Shown one piece after another: positions 1 through 6,868 of a DNA stretch of 7,629 nucleotides. Source of the DNA: an uncultured Lachnospiraceae bacterium (lineage in GTDB: Bacteria > Bacillota_A > Clostridia > Lachnospirales > Lachnospiraceae); assembly GCA_946613735.1 (NCBI GenBank), contig CAMOFS010000063.1, forward strand, positions 1-7,629. The letters run 5' to 3'. Both the position numbers and the translations under genes were made by a program. Under the pieces are notes generated by a model. The model worked only from the letters and a program-made list of their open reading frames with translations. It was not told where the DNA came from and did not search any database. The first letter of the stretch is position 1. Each line of letters opens with the position of its first letter.

Positions 1-1413
1 TATCCCCAAGGATCTCCTTAAGTCCTCTTTTTTTATCTTATTGATATTGATCCCGTCATACCGGATCTTTCCGTCAGCTATATCATAAAACCTGTTGATC
101 AGATTCGTAATGGTGGTCTTTCCTGCACCGGTCGCACCCACGAATGCAATCTTCTGACCCGGCTTGGCGTAAAGCGTAATGTTATGAAGCACCGTCTTTT
201 CCGGAACATAGGCAAAGTCCACATCATCAAACACCACCTCTCCCTGCTGTCTCTGATAGGTAGTGGTGCCGTCAGCTGCATGGTAATGCTTCCATGCCCA
301 GACTCCTGTATGCTCCTCACATTCCGTAAGCTTGCCGTTTTGTTCTCTGGCATTAACAAGCTTCACGTAGCCCTCATCAGTCTCCGGCTTCTCATCAATA
401 AGTGCAAAGACACGGCGCGCGCCGGCCATGGCCATGACAATAAAGTTGAGCTGCTGGCTTACCTGGTTGATGGGCATATTAAAGCTCTTGTTAAAGGTCA
501 AAAAGCTGGCCAGCTTACCCAAGGTAAGTCCGGTTATACCGTTTAGTGCCAAAATACCGCCCACTACTGCCACCAGTACATAGCTTACATTACCGAGCTG
601 AGCATTGGCCGGCATCAGCACATTGGCATAGGTATTGGCCTTGCTGGCTGAATCATAGAGCTTTTCGTTGAGTTCGTCAAACTTCTCGATAGCTGCCTGT
701 TCATGGTTGAAAACCTTTACCACCTTCTGGCCGTTCATCATCTCTTCAATATTACCATTTACAGTAGCCAGATCCTTTTGCTGCTGTACAAAATATTTTC
801 CCGACAGCCCCGCAAGCTTGCCGGTCACAAAGAGCATCACCGCCACCATCAAAAGGGTCACCAGGGTAAGGGGCACAGACAGCCTGATCATGGATACGAG
901 CACCGCAATAATAGTGAGTGCAGAGTTAAAGACCTGTGGTATGGTCTCCGATATCAGCTGTCGCAGGGTATCGATATCATTGGTATAGGTGGACATGATA
1001 TCTCCATGTGCATTATTGTCAAAATACCTGACGGGAAGCTTTTCCATATGCGAAAACATCTGATCCCTAAGCTCCCTTAAGGCTCCCTGTCCCACATATA
1101 CCATAATAAGCCTGTAAATATAGGTAGCCGCCACGCCCATAGCATAGAAGGCCGCCACCCTTCCGATGGCATGTAAAAGGGGAGTGAAGTCCCTGCTGCC
1201 CTCCCTGAGCATAGGCTGGATATAATCATCTATAAGCGTCTGCATGAACATGGTTCCCTGGACATTACAGAGCACTGAAACCACGATGCAGACAAAAACG
1301 ATGATAAACCTGAATTTGTATCTCTCTGTCAAAAACTCAAACACTCTTTTTAGGGCGTCGCGGTTTTTGGCGAAGTCTTCTTTGGTAAGCTTTTTCCTGG
1401 GTCCTCTTGCCAT
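1..1413 (-). CDS. ABC exporter half-transporter, second (likely catalytically competent) subunit; C-terminus cut by window edge
   Basis: This is the membrane-plus-ATPase half of an ABC exporter; 471 residues are visible and the rest lies beyond the left edge. I translated it from ATG at 1413. A basic N-terminus (MARGPRKKLTK) precedes about six membrane segments (roughly 34-53, 86-107, 160-178, 180-200, 267-290, 300-330), with the usual coupling-helix region around 120-150. The ATPase domain starts near residue 391. It has a canonical Walker A, GATGAGKTT, at 426-434, and the sequence stops just before the expected Q-loop. Between membrane and ATPase domains lies an extra stretch (about 350-390) containing VWAWKHYH, absent from simple half-transporters. 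The start overlaps the preceding stop codon (TGATG) and follows a strong ribosome site, so it is probably translated in step with its partner. By analogy with TM288, LmrD and BmrD it should complete the working ATP site. The substrate (drug, lipid or peptide) cannot be told from sequence. Confidence 0.93.
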   Translation of the reverse strand, partial: MARGPRKKLTKEDFAKNRDALKRVFEFLTERYKFRFIIVFVCIVVSVLCNVQGTMFMQTLIDDYIQPMLREGSRDFTPLLHAIGRVAAFYAMGVAATYIYRLIMVYVGQGALRELRDQMFSHMEKLPVRYFDNNAHGDIMSTYTNDIDTLRQLISETIPQVFNSALTIIAVLVSMIRLSVPLTLVTLLMVAVMLFVTGKLAGLSGKYFVQQQKDLATVNGNIEEMMNGQKVVKVFNHEQAAIEKFDELNEKLYDSASKANTYANVLMPANAQLGNVSYVLVAVVGGILALNGITGLTLGKLASFLTFNKSFNMPINQVSQQLNFIVMAMAGARRVFALIDEKPETDEGYVKLVNAREQNGKLTECEEHTGVWAWKHYHAADGTTTYQRQQGEVVFDDVDFAYVPEKTVLHNITLYAKPGQKIAFVGATGAGKTTITNLINRFYDIADGKIRYDGININKIKKEDLRRSLGI

Positions 1414-3200
1414 CAGCGATCACCTCCCTTCAAAGAGTCGTCTGACCGGCCATCCGAGTCAGGTGAATCAAAATCACCATTACCTTCTCCGGTCTGAGAT
1501 TCATATACCTCCCTGTATATCTCATTGGTACGCAGGAGCTGGTCGTGGGTATCAAAGCCGTTCACCCGCCCGTCATCCATAACGATGATCCGGTCTGCAT
1601 CCTGTACTGAGGATATGCGCTGTGCAATGATAAGCTTGGTGGTACCTGGTATCTCCTCACGAAAAGCCCTCCTTATATTGGCATCAGTAGTGGTATCCAC
1701 AGCACTGGTACTGTCATCTAAGATCAGTATCTTAGGTTTTTTCAAAAGTGCCCTGGCTATACACAGTCTCTGTCTCTGGCCTCCGGAAACATTGGTGCCA
1801 CCCTGAGTTATCATGGTATCATACTTGTCAGGCAGCTTCTCGATAAACTCGTCGGCACAGGCAAGACGACAGGCTCTTTTGCACTCCTCGTCAGAAGCCT
1901 TTGGATCCCCCCAGCGGAGGTTTTCATATATGGTCCCGGAGAAAAGCACATTTTTCTGGAGAACCACAGACACCTCGTCCCTCAGCTTTTCTATATCGTA
2001 TTCCCTGACATCCCTGCCACCTACCTTTACGCTGCCCTCATTTACATCATAGAGCCTGGATATCAGGTTGACCAGTGAGGTCTTGGCACTTCCGGTACCA
2101 CCGACGATGCCTATGGTCTCTCCACTTTTAATATGCAGATCGATATCTGACAGGACAAAGTCCTCAGCCGTCTCGTGATATCCGAAATTAACATGATCAA
2201 AATCTATGCTTCCGTCAGAAACCTCCATAACCGGAGTGTCGGGGTTTTTGATATCCGGCTCCTCGTCCAACACCTCAACTATACGCTCTGCCGAAGCAGT
2301 GGACATGGTGATCATCACAAAGAGCACCGCCACCATCATGAGGCTTATCAGGATGCTCATGCAATATGTCATAAGCTGGGTAAGTTTACCCACACTAAGT
2401 CTGCCGTTTACCACATCAATGGCACCGAACCATGAAAGCAGAAGTATCACCACATAGACGGTACCCATCATGATGGGCATGGCCACTACCATGATCTTTT
2501 CTGCCTTTACAAACATCCTGTAGATATTCTCTGATGCCTTCTTGAACTTATCAGTCTCGTACTCCTCACGGACATATGCCTTTACCACTCTGATGGCAGA
2601 GACGTTCTCCTGTACGGAATTGTTGAGCTCATCATATTTTTCGAAAACTGCGGTAAAGACCTTTTTAACTATGGGCAACAGTATGATCATGATGATCACC
2701 AAAAATACAAGTGCACCAAGGTATATCATGGAAAGCTTCGGGCTTATGGAAATGGCCATGACAAGGGCCACGATAAGAGAAGCCGGGGCGCGCATGCCCA
2801 TCCTGAGTATCATCTGAAAGGCATTTTGTATATTGGTCACATCGGTGGTAAGCCTGGTAATCAGGGATGAAGACGAAAACTTGTCTATATTCTTAAAGGA
2901 ATAGGTCTGGATCTTTCTAAACATTGCAGATCTGAGATTCTTAGCAAGTCCCGCTGATCCGACTGCTCCATACTTGCCTCCGGCTATACCCGCAAAAAGA
3001 CCTATCAGGGCAACCAAAAGCATAAAGGCACCGTCTATCAGCACACGGCGCATATCCCCGTTTCCTATTCCGTCATCGATGATGGATGCCATATAACCGG
3101 GCATGATCATCTCCATTGCTACCTCAAGTAGCATAAACAGCGGCGTAAGCACCGCCGCTGTTTTATACTCTTTTATGTGTGATAAAAGCTTTTTAACCAA
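1413..3200 (-). CDS. ABC exporter half-transporter, first subunit with degenerate ATP site (TM287/LmrC/BmrC-like)
   Basis: Complete 595-residue half-transporter: six membrane segments (roughly 15-35, 52-76, 135-153, 157-178, 237-260, 277-300), then an ATPase domain from about 330. Visible motifs are Walker A GGTGSAKTS (367-375), Q-loop Gln415, an intact signature VSGGQ (471-475), Walker B ILILD (491-495) and D-loop STSAVD (497-502). Three positions depart from consensus: Ala372 replaces a Walker A Gly, Asp496 stands where the catalytic Glu should be, and Gln527 replaces the switch His (IIAQRISS). This is the known pattern of the non-catalytic half of heterodimeric exporters such as TM287/288. 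The intact signature motif would serve the ATP site of the partner encoded just downstream. The start is TTG, chosen because GAGGG lies 6 bases upstream and the next in-frame Met (residue 23) falls inside the first membrane segment. The C-terminus is a Gly/Asp/Ser-rich tail (571-595). The exported substrate is unknown. Confidence 0.95.
   Translation of the reverse strand: MVKKLLSHIKEYKTAAVLTPLFMLLEVAMEMIMPGYMASIIDDGIGNGDMRRVLIDGAFMLLVALIGLFAGIAGGKYGAVGSAGLAKNLRSAMFRKIQTYSFKNIDKFSSSSLITRLTTDVTNIQNAFQMILRMGMRAPASLIVALVMAISISPKLSMIYLGALVFLVIIMIILLPIVKKVFTAVFEKYDELNNSVQENVSAIRVVKAYVREEYETDKFKKASENIYRMFVKAEKIMVVAMPIMMGTVYVVILLLSWFGAIDVVNGRLSVGKLTQLMTYCMSILISLMMVAVLFVMITMSTASAERIVEVLDEEPDIKNPDTPVMEVSDGSIDFDHVNFGYHETAEDFVLSDIDLHIKSGETIGIVGGTGSAKTSLVNLISRLYDVNEGSVKVGGRDVREYDIEKLRDEVSVVLQKNVLFSGTIYENLRWGDPKASDEECKRACRLACADEFIEKLPDKYDTMITQGGTNVSGGQRQRLCIARALLKKPKILILDDSTSAVDTTTDANIRRAFREEIPGTTKLIIAQRISSVQDADRIIVMDDGRVNGFDTHDQLLRTNEIYREVYESQTGEGNGDFDSPDSDGRSDDSLKGGDR
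1423..1428 (-). promoter_or_regulatory. Extended Shine-Dalgarno site for the second ABC subunit
   Basis: Read on the minus strand, GGGAGGTGATC lies upstream of the ATG at 1413, with 9 bases between GGAGG and the start. GGAGGTGATC matches about ten bases of the usual anti-Shine-Dalgarno end of 16S rRNA, which is stronger than the other sites in the window. It sits inside the last codons of the upstream ABC gene and in effect encodes its final Gly-Gly-Asp-Arg. It fixes the start of the downstream gene. Confidence 0.85.
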
Positions 3201-3202
3201 AA

Positions 3203-5323
3203 TTATCCCTCATCTTCCTCGTTCATCTTGAACCGGCTGACAATATCTGAGAGTGAATCGGAGACTTCTTTCTGCTCCTGAGTCATATCGTAAACATTGC
3301 TTACCATACCGGAAACATCATTTACGATACTTGTGACCTCAGATGAGGATGTAGCTGTCTCTGTAGCAGACTCTGCGATGGAGCCAACCGCTGCGTTGAC
3401 CTGCTCCATGGACTCGCGGATATACTGTACCATCTCTGCGATCTTGTCAGTCAGGTTACCAAAGGACTCAGCATCACGTCCGTACTGCTCACCCACCTCA
3501 ATGAAGTGATCATAATCCGGAGTAACAGTATCCTGTACGAAGCTTAAGAGCTCACCTGAGTCGCGATTCAGTGAAGCAAAAGCATCCTGAATAGCGGAAA
3601 TGGTATCCTGGATCTTGTCAACTGCTGCCTTGGTATCGGTAGCTAAGCTGTTGATCTCGGAAGCAACTACCGCAAAACCACGTCCATGCTCACCGGCACG
3701 GGCCGCCTCGATGGATGCGTTAAGTGAAAGCAGGTTGATCTGATCTGCGATGTCTGAAATAGCTTCGGCAAGTGTACCGATCTCGCTGACCACCTCTGCC
3801 TTTTTGGAAGCCTCCTTAAGAGCAGCTCCTCTGGCCTGAGCCACGGAAACAGCATTCTCACTTGCCTCTTTGGACTCCTTAACTATGCCGTTAGCACGCT
3901 CCTTGATCTTTTTAACCTCTTCCTCAATAGCCTGAGTCTCCTCTGCCAGCTGGAGTACTGACTGGTTGACTTCGTTGGCGGAAGCGGAAACCTGCTCGGT
4001 AGCAGCTCCGGTATTTGCCATAGCATCATTTACACGGATCATGGAGCTCTGAACATTCTCAAACTGACTGGTAAGATCCGTTGCCACTCCGCCTATCTCG
4101 CCGGAGGAGTAGTTTACCCTGTTGGAACCTTGCATGATGCCACGGATAACGTTACTGTTGTTTTCGTACATGCTGTTTAATGCATCACTCATGGCACCGA
4201 TCTCATCCTTACGGTTGATCTCCACAGGCTTGATGGTAAAGTTTCCGTCTGCCAGATCCTCAGCAAACTTCTCAACCTTGATCATAGCCTTGGCAACACC
4301 TGATGACTGAAGCAATACAGCTACTGCACAGATAATAAGAGCGATAATGGTAATAACGATGCCGATCGTCCTCATGTGGTCGATGGGCTCATTTATCTTG
4401 TCAACCGAAACTGTAATACCAAGCTTCCAGTTGACTCCGGGAATAGTGGCATAGTATACATTGTATCCGCCACCACCAACAAAGGTGGAAACCCCGCGCT
4501 CATTACCCATAACTTCCGCTGCCACATTTTTGATATTGGTGGGATCGTCTGCGATATTTAGACCTGATGATGCAGCATCGGGATTATAGGCGTCATAAAT
4601 GTATACACCACTTGAATCCAAAAGGAAAAGATTGCCATCGTAATCCAACTTCACGTTCTCAAGCTGCGCCTGTACAGTATCGAGAGTCAGGTCAACCGTG
4701 ATACATCCCAGACACTTACTGCCGTCATACAGGGGGACAGAACAGGTGGACATAACCGTACCGCTGGCCTCGTCATAGTAAGGATTGGTAACAGTAGCCT
4801 CCACATGGTCGATAGCAACGGCATTCAAATAATACTCCTGATTAAAATAGTCATACTCTGCATTTGAGTACTCCCAGTCCTCTACAAATCCGCCATTGCC
4901 ATCCTTGTACCAATAAGGACCGTAATACTTCTGGGCTGGATCGTAGACATTGGGCTCAAACCAGATACCTGCACCACTGGCCAGATCATTGCCGGAGAGC
5001 ACACTCTGGAAAAGCTGTGCATAAGCTGAAATGTCCGATGTCTTATATGTCGTGGATACTGCATAGGACAAATGCTCTGCTGCTGCCCTGATGCCATCCA
5101 TCTGGGCACTTACGTTTTCGACATTGGTGTCCAGCGTAGCTTCCATGGTCTTTGATGTCTGTGTCGTAATCAGGCTCTGACTGGTGGAGGTAAGAACTAT
5201 CTCCATTATGATAAGAGCAATGACCACCCACGGCAGGATGCCCAGTATCATCCGGGCCTGGATACCCATGCCCTGCTTGCGGTTAACTACCTTCTCCTTT
5301 GGTTCCTTCGCTTTTCTAGCCAT
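3203..5323 (-). CDS. Methyl-accepting chemotaxis protein with extracellular dCache-type sensor
   Basis: Complete 706-residue transmembrane chemoreceptor. The layout is a short basic cytoplasmic N-terminus, TM1 (about 25-46), an extracellular double-PAS/dCache-like sensor (about 50-312) rich in Tyr and Asp at 120-185, TM2 (about 318-340), a HAMP linker (about 340-395), and a long signalling coiled coil to about 699. The hairpin tip that docks CheA and CheW is very clear: [20 protein letters not shown] at 529-548, followed by [13 protein letters not shown]. There is no CheR-binding NWxxF-type tail; the protein ends in NEEDEG. The sensor holds three cysteines (194, 204, 207) with a CxxC pair. 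The region around 160-170 reads [10 protein letters not shown] and lacks the Arg-x-Trp signature I would expect of dCache amino-acid sensors, so the ligand is unknown. AGGAGG lies 7 bases before the ATG. The gene sits 14 bp after the PIN-like gene and 2 bp before the ABC gene, which implies co-transcription. No other chemotaxis gene is in the window. Confidence 0.96.
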   Translation of the reverse strand: MARKAKEPKEKVVNRKQGMGIQARMILGILPWVVIALIIMEIVLTSTSQSLITTQTSKTMEATLDTNVENVSAQMDGIRAAAEHLSYAVSTTYKTSDISAYAQLFQSVLSGNDLASGAGIWFEPNVYDPAQKYYGPYWYKDGNGGFVEDWEYSNAEYDYFNQEYYLNAVAIDHVEATVTNPYYDEASGTVMSTCSVPLYDGSKCLGCITVDLTLDTVQAQLENVKLDYDGNLFLLDSSGVYIYDAYNPDAASSGLNIADDPTNIKNVAAEVMGNERGVSTFVGGGGYNVYYATIPGVNWKLGITVSVDKINEPIDHMRTIGIVITIIALIICAVAVLLQSSGVAKAMIKVEKFAEDLADGNFTIKPVEINRKDEIGAMSDALNSMYENNSNVIRGIMQGSNRVNYSSGEIGGVATDLTSQFENVQSSMIRVNDAMANTGAATEQVSASANEVNQSVLQLAEETQAIEEEVKKIKERANGIVKESKEASENAVSVAQARGAALKEASKKAEVVSEIGTLAEAISDIADQINLLSLNASIEAARAGEHGRGFAVVASEINSLATDTKAAVDKIQDTISAIQDAFASLNRDSGELLSFVQDTVTPDYDHFIEVGEQYGRDAESFGNLTDKIAEMVQYIRESMEQVNAAVGSIAESATETATSSSEVTSIVNDVSGMVSNVYDMTQEQKEVSDSLSDIVSRFKMNEEDEG
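3207..3211 (-). promoter_or_regulatory. Ribosome binding site that decides a TTG start
   Basis: GAGGG on the minus strand lies 6 bases before the TTG at 3200-3198 and overlaps the last two sense codons (Glu-Gly) of the chemoreceptor gene. Only 2 bases separate that gene's TAA stop from the TTG. The site supports the TTG start and suggests translational coupling of receptor and exporter. Confidence 0.75.
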
Positions 5324-5330
5324 GTAAAAA

Positions 5331-5336
5331 CCTCCT
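5331..5336 (-). promoter_or_regulatory. Ribosome binding site of the chemoreceptor gene
   Basis: A perfect AGGAGG on the minus strand lies 7 bases before the ATG at 5323 and begins 1 base after the TAA stop of the PIN-like gene. It leaves no room for a promoter or terminator between the two genes. Confidence 0.85.
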
Positions 5337-5337
5337 T

Positions 5338-6063
5338 TTACTTTGTGCTGTATTCATCGAAAATGCTTTTTACGTGATTATACAGTGCGCCTCCCTTGGT
5401 ACTGTCAAAAGCCTTGACCAAGCGGTTATTAAGCTCCAGCTTGTCGCCGCTTAAAGCTATGGCCTTGTATACCGCGGTGTAGTTACCCGGGGAGAGCTTG
5501 TCCTCCTTTACTGCGGCTCTCACCTTTTTTCTCCAGGACTCTGTCAGATCCGCCGCCTTTTTTGTGGTGACATCCTTATCCATCTCCTGGGTCTTTTTCG
5601 GTGCCGGCTGCTCAGCCGTAGTCTTGGTCTTTTTAGCCACGGTCGTCTTGTCGGCAGTCCTTGTCTTTTTGGCGGGTTGTGCCTTTTTGGTCTTTGAAGC
5701 AGCGGGCTTGTTGGCGATATTCTCATACCGGCTGATCTTGATGTTGCGTCCCTTCCAAAAGTCCACCACACTGTCAAAGCCCTTGTCATTGCTGACCACT
5801 ACTACCTCGCCTTTTTCTCCCTTACCGATCAAAAAGCCAAGGTAGGTAGTAAGTTGAAAATCCAAGTAATTCTTAGCCGTCTTTCTGGTCTGGATGTACT
5901 CGATCCTGGCCCGGGACTGGGAGAGCTCTATACTGCGCTCGAAGGGGATGGTCTTGATCTGATCACTGTAAAAAATGTGAACCTGATCCTCGCTTTTTAA
6001 AGACTTTATCCCCTCAAGTCCCGATTCATTGACGTTTTCATAATCTATAAGATATATGCTCAT
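5338..6063 (-). CDS. PIN/NYN-like domain protein (putative metal-dependent nuclease) with Lys/Ala/Thr-rich linker
   Basis: 241 residues counted from the ATG at 6063; a TTG at 6093 would add ten residues, but GGAGG lies just before the ATG and the conserved-looking fold begins there. Residues 1-118 look like a PIN/NYN fold. Strand 1 ends in YLIDYENVN (Asp7, Glu9, Asn10), the usual NYN opening. LDFQL brings Asp68, and [11 protein letters not shown] (Asp93, Asp97) corresponds to the SGDxDF strand of NYN nucleases, although the second Asp of that motif is Gly95 here. Residues 119-173 are a basic, low-complexity linker with repeated AKKT/KKT units. Residues 174-241 form a probably helical domain I do not recognise. 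PIN/NYN proteins commonly cut RNA with bound metal; activity here is inferred only from the acidic residues. It is a cytoplasmic protein with no signal or membrane segment. It lies 30 bp after plsC and 14 bp before the receptor gene. No antitoxin-like gene adjoins it, so a VapC-type toxin role is unlikely. Confidence 0.85.
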   Translation of the reverse strand: MSIYLIDYENVNESGLEGIKSLKSEDQVHIFYSDQIKTIPFERSIELSQSRARIEYIQTRKTAKNYLDFQLTTYLGFLIGKGEKGEVVVVSNDKGFDSVVDFWKGRNIKISRYENIANKPAASKTKKAQPAKKTRTADKTTVAKKTKTTAEQPAPKKTQEMDKDVTTKKAADLTESWRKKVRAAVKEDKLSPGNYTAVYKAIALSGDKLELNNRLVKAFDSTKGGALYNHVKSIFDEYSTK

Positions 6064-6067
6064 GTTA

Positions 6068-6072
6068 CCTCC
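6068..6072 (-). promoter_or_regulatory. Ribosome binding site that decides the start of the PIN-like gene
   Basis: GGAGG on the minus strand with 4 bases before the ATG at 6063-6061. The alternative in-frame TTG at 6093-6091 directly follows the plsC stop and has only a weak AAAGAG about 12 bases upstream. The residues it would add (MAVIGIIGGN) are partly encoded by this ribosome site itself. Confidence 0.75.
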
Positions 6073-6093
6073 GATAATACCGATCACAGCCAA

Positions 6094-6828
6094 CTATGAT
6101 GCCGTTATCTCTTTTAACTTTGCTTCGATCACACCATGAACATATTCATCAATGTGCTTCCTGTCCTCATCACAAAGCTCTGACATCCGGATAGGCTTGC
6201 CGTAATCTATGGTTACCACTCCGGGCTTCAGCCTGGGAAGATGATTCTCAAAAATATCAGCCGCACCGGTTATCGTAACCGGGATGATGGCACATCCTGA
6301 CCTCTGGGCTATCTTGAAGCTGCCCTTTCTAAAGGTATGGAACTCCCCGTCCTTACTCCTGGTACCCTCGGGAAAGATGAATACTGATATCCCCTGCTTT
6401 ACATATTCGATGGCAGTGAGTATGGTCATGAGTCCCTGTCTGGTATCTTTTCTGTCCAAAAACAGGCAGTACAGCCGCTTCATCCATATAGGTAAGAGCG
6501 GTACCTTTTCCCATTCTTTTTTTGAAATATAACAGGTCAGGCCGGGTACATATGCGTAAGTAAGAATGATGTCGAAAAACCCGGTGTGGTTACCGATAAA
6601 TAATACCCCTTCGTCCGTAGGGATATTCCTGCGTCCCGACTCAATGAGGGTGACCCCGGCTATGGTCTTTACCACCCGAAATGCCCACTGTACAATACGC
6701 AGGGATGCCATGTCTATGCTGTGTTTCCACTTTGGATTTTTACCGAGTAAGAAAAACAAGCCCTGTATCGGCAATGATAAAATCAAAAACACAACAACAA
6801 ACAATAATGCTATAATAAATCGAAACAT
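6094..6828 (-). CDS. plsC: 1-acyl-sn-glycerol-3-phosphate acyltransferase (PlsC family)
   Basis: Complete 244-residue membrane-bound acyltransferase, close to the usual family length. It should add the second acyl chain to lysophosphatidic acid, giving phosphatidic acid for membrane phospholipids. An N-terminal hydrophobic segment (about 4-28) anchors it. All four family blocks are visible: NHTGFFD at 80-86 with the catalytic pair His81 and Asp86, the LFLDRKD region at 122-128, FPEGTRS at 152-158, and IIPVTI at 181-186. The ATG is preceded by GGAGA on the minus strand. It is the first gene of the five-gene leftward unit and has a good promoter just upstream (6858-6868). The PlsC fold is also used by other lysolipid acyltransferases, so the exact acceptor is inferred, not shown. 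Confidence 0.93.
   Translation of the reverse strand: MFRFIIALLFVVVFLILSLPIQGLFFLLGKNPKWKHSIDMASLRIVQWAFRVVKTIAGVTLIESGRRNIPTDEGVLFIGNHTGFFDIILTYAYVPGLTCYISKKEWEKVPLLPIWMKRLYCLFLDRKDTRQGLMTILTAIEYVKQGISVFIFPEGTRSKDGEFHTFRKGSFKIAQRSGCAIIPVTITGAADIFENHLPRLKPGVVTIDYGKPIRMSELCDEDRKHIDEYVHGVIEAKLKEITAS
6808..6816 (+). promoter_or_regulatory. Extended -10 promoter for the rightward glycosylase gene
   Basis: On the plus strand TGCTATAAT is a second perfect extended -10, lying inside the first codons of plsC. It predicts a transcription start near 6823 and a leader of about 46 bases to the ATG at 6869. A poor -35 (AACACA, 6788-6793, 3 of 6 matches) is at 17 bp. The region is AT-rich, so a chance match is possible; the TG at the right spacing raises confidence. 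Confidence 0.5.
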
Positions 6829-6857
6829 ATTATCTCCAATAAAGTATAGTTAAGGGT

Positions 6858-6868
6858 ATTATAACATA
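6858..6868 (-). promoter_or_regulatory. Extended -10 promoter for plsC and the leftward operon
   Basis: On the minus strand TGTTATAAT is a perfect extended -10 (TGnTATAAT). TATAAT occupies 6863-6858, which predicts a transcription start near 6851 and a leader of about 22 bases before the plsC ATG. A weak -35 (CTGTTA, 6887-6882, 3 of 6 matches) lies 18 bp upstream inside the ogg coding region; extended -10 promoters often need no good -35. It directly abuts the start codon of the divergent gene. Confidence 0.6.

Larger units (their letters stand above)
1..6868 (-). other. Putative five-gene operon: plsC, PIN-like protein, chemoreceptor, ABC subunit 1, ABC subunit 2
   Basis: Five same-strand genes follow one another with gaps of 30, 14 and 2 bp and then a 1-base overlap. 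No gap is large enough for a separate promoter outside coding sequence, and I see no hairpin followed by a T run. The only convincing promoter lies upstream of plsC. Internal promoters within genes cannot be excluded. The unit continues past the left edge. Confidence 0.65.

Noticed and set aside
184..1582. Several plus-strand open frames opposite the ABC genes
   Set aside because: They lie wholly or almost wholly antisense to well-supported ABC coding sequence, encode no recognisable motif and look like shadows of the coding strand.
5498..5845. Plus-strand open frame of 115 residues, very hydrophobic, resembling a small membrane protein
   Set aside because: It is antisense to the Lys/Ala/Thr-rich linker of the PIN-like gene. 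Reverse complements of AAG/GCC/ACC codons give Leu/Phe/Gly/Val-rich readings, so its hydrophobicity is an artefact.
5338..6063. VapC-like toxin of a toxin-antitoxin pair
   Set aside because: The protein is too long for VapC, has a linker and an extra domain, and neither neighbour is a small antitoxin-like gene.
6064..6093. Ten-residue N-terminal extension of the PIN-like protein from a TTG right after the plsC stop
   Set aside because: No good ribosome site precedes the TTG, while GGAGG precedes the ATG at 6063. The first strand of the fold begins at that ATG.
6845..6850. TATAGT as a plus-strand -10 for the glycosylase gene
   Set aside because: There is no TG extension and only a poor -35 (GAAACA) at 17 bp, so it is weaker than the 6808-6816 site.
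6857..6865. Possible plus-strand -10 (TATTAT or TATAAC) that would make the glycosylase mRNA leaderless
   Set aside because: It is imperfect, lacks a -35 at proper spacing, and is explained as the reverse complement of the plsC -10. The TGCTATAAT at 6808 is a better candidate, though a leaderless start is not excluded.
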